A stretch of 64,000 nucleotides of DNA, taken from the NCBI RefSeq assembly GCF_019399895.1, contig NC_091882.1, forward strand, positions 2,914,001-2,978,000, written 5' to 3'. Positions 58,401 to 64,000 of this stretch are shown in pieces. The first letter of the stretch is position 1. Every line of letters starts with the position of its first letter. The DNA is from Cardiocondyla obscurior (Eukaryota; Arthropoda; Insecta; Hymenoptera; Formicidae). Both the position numbers and the translations under genes were made by a program. The notes beneath the pieces are model-generated. The model saw nothing but the letters and a program-made list of their open reading frames with translations. It made no database searches and was not told where the DNA came from.

Positions 58401-61400
58401 AATGTGCTGTTCTTTGGAAGGCAATCGCGTCGGTGAGTAATGGCGAAGTTCTGCGCAGTGTCGAGTTTCGAATGCAAATATTTGGAAGGCACATTATTGC
58501 TCTTCGATTCTCGAGTATCTTTCTTTTTCTCTCTCTCTCTCTTTCTCTCTTTTTTTTTATTTCGGTCCGTCCGCGGTGTGAGCAATGCTTAAAGTTCGCC
58601 CCGCGCGAGAAGGGGGAGGAGAGGGCCTTCTTGAAAAGCTTACCTTCGCATTTTTCGCGATCAAACGCCGCTGGAATTCCTGGCTCGGCCGCCTGTCGAG
58701 CTTCGATCCGCTTTTTCGCTGCACCTTGCGCGCAGTGCCAAGAAGTTAGTCGGCCGGAATTCACACTGACTCATTCGATTAGGTCGTTCGTTTAGCCGGG
58801 GAGAAGAGGTTCGTACGCTCGACCGAAGGCAAAGAGCTGGTTTTGCCGCGCGCGATTTTCGTGCCGCCGGCCGCGTCCGTTCGCTCCGCCGTCTTCTGCA
58901 TCTCGGTTTTTTACAGCCGCCGCGCTCCGGAGCTGCCAGCCGATTCACACCGGAATGTTTTTCGGGGCGTAATATATATTATTCTAGTTAAAAAAGACAT
59001 GGCGGGATATCGTAAAGTTTTATCGCGGCGGTAAAACAAAACGAACAGCCAGCGTTGACCGAATACTGGATAATTTACACATTGTATATTTTTATTCCGC
59101 GACGCCGCCCAACCACCGTCAAAAATTATGCACTTTAGATATGATCGCTTGTAAAACGCTGGTAAAGTAACGTGCGCTTCTTTCGTCACCGCGGTAATTA
59201 AGTTAATGTATTCCAATGCCACGAGTCATATAATTACTCTTCTTGAATGTTCTAAATAAGAACTCGCTGTTTATTTGTTAAAACATAAAAAAAAAAGAAA
59301 GGAAGAAAAAAAAAACTGCGTGAAATTATATTAAATTTATCATAAAAGCTTGCTTAAAAAGACAAAAGTATGAATAAATAAGGAGTGAGAAGAAATTGAT
59401 ACATACTTATAACTTTATTTGACGCGAAATTCTTTTGCGAATAATAAAAATTTTTTTTTTATTACGAGTATATCGCTAGATAATTATTTCCTAATTGAGG
59501 ATATATGTACTCTACTTTTTTTTTCTTACTTCTGAGCTATAAAAAAGAACGGTATATCGCGATGAAAATATCTCGCGATTACTATAATTATAGTATAGTT
59601 TACTAATAGTCCAACTGCACTACTTTTGCTGTTTAAATGACGTTTTAAAAAATGTGCTGATTATATGAGAGACTAAAGAAAATTATCTTGCGAAACTGCT
59701 CGAAGCCTTAACGTTTATTTCTATAAATATCAATCTTGATTTAACTTAATTATTTTTTATGTTTTTCTAATTTTTATAGATAGAAAAAAATACAATCTAA
59801 AGATTAGGAAAAAAAATCCGAGAACATTTTCAGCTATTTAATGTCACATAAAGATTTTTTTTTTTTTAATTCTGTTTGCTCAGCGAACGCTCTGTTTTTA
59901 TAATAATATTTTAATACATTTTGCCAATAATGTTAATCGGTGAAAAATCGCCTACGAGAGGTAACTTTTTTACTTTTCCGCTCGCGATCCGGGATGGCCG
60001 GTTGATACTTACGGCAACTTACGATTTTAGAAACTCGCATCGCCGCGCAATTTCTGTAAAAAGCGCCCTTCCGCGAGCAAGCCAATAAAACGATGTAATT
60101 ACAGCGTCGCGTATTTATTTTTGCGCGGTGTGATTAAAATAAAAAGGGGAGACGTTTTTGTTCGACAACGGGACAAGAATGTTATCGGTCTTGCAGCCGC
60201 GTTGCAGAGAAAAATCCCGATTGAAGGCTGGATACGTATGCATTCCGTATTATTGATTATAAACTTGGCAGCGCACGCTGTCGGGGCGTACGTACTCCGC
60301 TGGTTTATTTCCTGGGCTTGTAACATCTTGTTTAAGAATATACGTTTTTAAGTACGAGATTTGTGCAAACACGTTATATTTGCGCGCGTCTCCTTGCCGT
60401 CGTATTATCATAAAATCCTTCTCCCGTGCAAATAGCGCGCGGGTTTCGAGAAAAAAAAAAAATTTAAGCGCCGTGCCTGCGTGTTTTGATACGCCGAGTG
60501 AAATCGGAAAACAAATTAATCGTTGAAACGTAAGTGCCTTCGGCATAAAAGATTACGCGTACGTATTATCGCTCGATATCGCCGGGTTATCGTCAGTGGG
60601 TTAGCGCGGATATTGAAAGATCAGGCTTTATATCGCCAATGCGCGGCTGTGATCTATCAAAGGTCGCGCGTAACAGTGCCTTTCTATTTTTGGAATCTTC
60701 GATCACATGAAATCATTGATCGTTGCTCCTTGAGCTCGTTTAAGCATCGACTTTACTCCGCTTGCGTAACTTCGGTAGACCGATCTCGCCGGCCGCACCG
60801 GCGGTACCTTTTATCGACAGGCGCCGTTCTTCGCGAGGCTTAACCCGCGTTTTAGCAGGACGATTTTTAATCGACAGAAGCGAGATCGAACCCGGGTATC
60901 AGTCGCCCTTCCCTCTGGCAATAATAATGCTCGCCGATACGGACTTTATTCGCGTCCGGCGCAAAATGGGTTAACGGTGAAAGAAAGTAATAGCAATGTT
61001 TAAGTTATTGGCGTGCGTACAGGAAGATCGGCGGCAAGAAATACGGAATGCCCTATTAGACTAAATTGTCCCTGATACGTTTCGCGGTGGTATAAATCTG
61101 TCGCGTTAGCTCGGGCGCGCGTGTACATCTCTGCCGTGGCAGCCGTGTACGCGAACATGAATACATCGTTGCGGACAGGCTGCCAAGTTTGGTGGCGGTT
61201 AAACGAGCGCAATTTCGTGACGCAGAGGCCGGGAGAGCGAGAGGCTGCGAGCGAGACGAGACAGAGCCTCGTCATTATCGTCGATCCGCGTTTCTCGTGT
61301 CATCCGAATTACATTCTCGCACCACCTTTCCCCGAGCGCGCGCGGTCGTAAAAAAAGAAAGAGAAGAGGAAAAAAAAAAACCTCGGCGGTCGGAGAATCA

Positions 61401-63910
61401 TCGCGTATTCCGTACGCGATAGAGCGCGCGATCGACCGCAAAATTTGCAGCAGAATCTCTCGTATCGCAATCCGAAACATCTCGTCGGCGCTCCTCACTC
61501 TAACGCGGACTCGCGTATAAATATTTATGCGCTTCGCCGGGAATGCACGTGTTTGCGCATGCAAGCAGACACGCGCGAAATCCGATTTTTATAGGCAATC
61601 GTAGATATATTCCGCGGGAGCTGTCGTTTCAAAAAAAAAAAAAAGGGAAAAAAAAAATGGAAAATTACGGCACACGATTTATAAAGTCAATAGGCAAACG
61701 AAATAAAATTTATACACGACGCGCGGAACGATTGATTTTCATTTTCGAAATTCACCCGGAGCTCGAACAATCATTCGTGCGGACGCGAAGAAATTTGTCT
61801 GTGAATCTGACTGCGCGAGAGCGATAGATTCTGTTTTTTTTTTTCTTTTTTTTTTACGTAATAGCGAAATCGTGTTCAACGAGCGGCTACCTGTATTGAG
61901 TAACGGTAACGAAAATCGTTTGGGAATTTAAAGACTAAATAGGGCGAAAGAAGCGCACGTTTTCGTTCGTTGTACGGCGAGGGGGCGATCAAGGATAATG
62001 CCTGTTCATCTGTATGCGCTCGCTTAGTTCCATCTAGCCACCGCGATCGAGCCTGGTTCGATCCCATCGATCGTGACTCGCATTGAAAGAACGGTTTCCT
62101 GTATTCGAGCAATCTGATCGGAATCTCGTCGATCGAGAAGCGGCAGCTTTTGACCTTTGCTACACCCGTCCCAATCTTTGCGGCTACGTAACCATTAGAA
62201 ACTATTCGGAAATGCGGAATTTAATTTCATATATTATTTTAAACGGGTTTTTACATCTCGCGCGAACATACATGTGTCGTATACATTTTCGTTGAATTTT
62301 CGTCGAATTTTTCTCGTAGCAATATTTCGATATAGTTCTCTCGGAGAACTCTATAAAATTTTATATATTGATATCAAAATGCTATATCGATCGCCAGGAA
62401 AAATTGTGAAAATAGAGAGAAGGTTTTTCGCGATCGAGAAACAAGTTTGATCGGCTTCCATAAATTGCTGATACGAGAAGTGGCCTTCGTTGGGAAAACG
62501 CATTCGCTGAATTGGCGCCGTTCAGAATTGACCGCGAATATTGTTGCCTGTGGTTACAATCTGCGAGCGATCGACACTGTTACCGCTCGCGCCGGCTGGC
62601 TTCGATCCCCGAGATAAATTTAAGCGATTGTAATACATATCTTTAAAGAGCGAATAATTTTGCCAGCGCGCGGCGCTCTCGAAATACGATTGTTCCCCAG
62701 ATTTATCGAGCGAGAAATGTTATTGAATTGTCGCATCTAAAAAAAAAAAAAAGTGGAATTTGAAACCCGAGCCGGAATCTGGTAAAATAACTAGTTGATA
62801 CGTGCCATTTTTTGAAACGTAATTTCGCAAGTTCACAGAACGACGTGCGGGGCAATATTGGAATTTTTTTCCCTTTTTTTTTTCTACCTTGCGGAGTTTC
62901 GCGAAATTCAGAATCGCAGGAAATACCATCGCCAAATAAAATAGAAATGGAGTTCCCGCGTGTAACGGCGTAACAGGACCGAACTTAAAGCCGGTGAGTC
63001 GTCGATATTCGACGGCCGGAGGAGTGCGCATTTACGCCTAGGCACGATAGTTCCCACGGTTAACGACAAGCGCTGGTCAGGCATATATTTTAGAACGCTC
63101 GTAAGACGCTCGAACAGCTGCTGTCAAACGAGAACGGGACGACTTGGCACAGTCACCGACTCGCAAAGACATATGCTTGAAGACAAAATCTTCCGCGTGA
63201 ACACGGGCTGTCGGGAGCCAATCGTACATTCAGCGTCGGCCGTATAATGATCGCGACGTAAATTGGAAAATATGTGTTACGACGTTCTCGATCAACGTTA
63301 ACGTTTCGCGCCGTGAAAATGATATAACGCGCGCTGAATCACGATACCCGCCGTCGTAAAGTATACACGTACGGGAAATCGGTGGCGTCGCCGTTGTATA
63401 TTTAACGCGCGAATAAAATTGGTACATTTACCCGCAGTGCCGTCGAAGCGCGCCGTTAGATTTTCAACGTGCGAAGCTCCTTCTCCCCGTTGATTTATTA
63501 GGTAAGCGTTTTAACGACACGGATAATAACACCCCGCGTCAAGTGGACTTTTAATTATGACTTACGGTTGAAAAATTCGCAACATTAAAAGCCGTAATTT
63601 AATCGGAGAAAACGGTGGTTATTAATAATACAGTTTTATAGTTTGTACCGCGGAAAAATAATCGCGCGTTACATAAGCGCACGTGCGTGCCGAAAATAAT
63701 AACTTCCGAACTACACCGTGTGTGCAGCCGCATTGTTTTATGGTATAACGAACGATTTTGTAAACGTAGACGCTGTAAAACTGAATTGGAAAAAAAAAAT
63801 CGAGCAACGATATTTTATCGCGGAGGAATAATTGCCCTTTATGTTACGTAAGTATATTTTGTATACGTGCGTTTTTAGAATAATGAATTTTTAACTACAT
63901 CGGATGCGAG
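52411..63910. other. Putative intronic stretch, no gene seen
   Basis: Long unique stretch of mixed composition. It contains T-runs (53061-53076, 56071-56084) and A-runs (57628-57648), a GA-rich purine patch at 55640-55710, and CT-rich tracts at 54497-54530 and 58531-58552. GC-rich patches occur at 58580-58960 and 60560-60980. Frames of 60-130 codons are present on both strands without domains or consistent splice contexts. I found no tRNA, rRNA or transposon-end pair here. Confidence 0.4.
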
Positions 63911-63949
63911 TTTTTTTTTTCTTTTTTTTTCTTTTTTTTTCTTTTTTTT
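63911..63949. repeat. (CT9)n microsatellite, period 10
   Basis: Four blocks of nine to ten T separated by single C give a ten-base period, close to one helical turn. It is simple sequence; the regular period may affect DNA bending. Confidence 0.85.
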
Positions 63950-64000
63950 GCGGGATGTGATAAGTGTCGCAACAAATTAACAGTTATTACTGAATTACAT

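Noticed and set aside
60880..60905. tRNA-like B box on the minus strand (GGTTCGATCTC)
   Set aside because: The T stem does not pair and no cloverleaf is visible.

Overview
This window looks like non-coding DNA from an insect nuclear genome. The likeliest reading is a long first intron, its promoter end, and possible alternative promoters. There are no operons, no rRNA or convincing tRNA genes, no CRISPR arrays and no long conserved open reading frames. Intronic texture is everywhere: long A/T runs, (TC)n and (GA)n microsatellites, CpG-dense islands in AT-rich DNA, and many small foldback elements. A hymenopteran, perhaps an ant, is my best guess from overall composition and the style of the foldback repeats. 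That is inference; no gene here fixes the species.

Left end (about 0.86-2.62 kb, + strand): a CpG-rich, GA-rich block ends in a start codon followed immediately by a consensus splice donor (ATG at 2614-2616, then GTAAGT). I read it as a 5' UTR exon whose only coding bases are the ATG. No continuation is recognisable, so the gene probably runs rightward and out of the window.

Middle (2.6-38 kb): repeat-rich sequence. At least five repeat families can be built from internal comparison alone: (1) foldback elements with ACAGGGTGTCYC-type ends (8.7, 14.2, 16.1, 36.7 kb, plus partial copies at 31.7, 37.1 and 42.8 kb); (2) a cluster with repeated TTCGTTTGCACA units and GAAGTTAGCCCCCC ends (13.6-14.1 kb); (3) a family with GAGACCATTTATATAAA ends (19.9-20.3, 22.6-22.8, 25.1 kb); (4) an 89-bp inverted pair around 1 kb of unique DNA (28.7/29.7 kb); (5) a roughly 200-bp direct duplication, each copy downstream of a long (TC)n tract (31.6/33.3 kb). 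A 2.3-kb CpG-rich island at 20.3-22.7 kb lies between inverted copies of family 3. It holds the one internal segment that reads like a protein-coding exon (20641-20803, +).

Right part (38-64 kb): two further CpG-rich, UTR-like islands (38.5-39.7 and 46.6-47.7 kb) are each preceded by a related short module (CTCAGTRAACGCCAARCGCT). They could be alternative promoters or first exons. The rest has no gene I can support.

I did not find a clear novel biological system. The leads most worth checking are the MITE-flanked candidate exon, the paired promoter-like modules, the (TC)n-linked duplication, and the 50-bp identical inverted segment at 3.7/17.8 kb.
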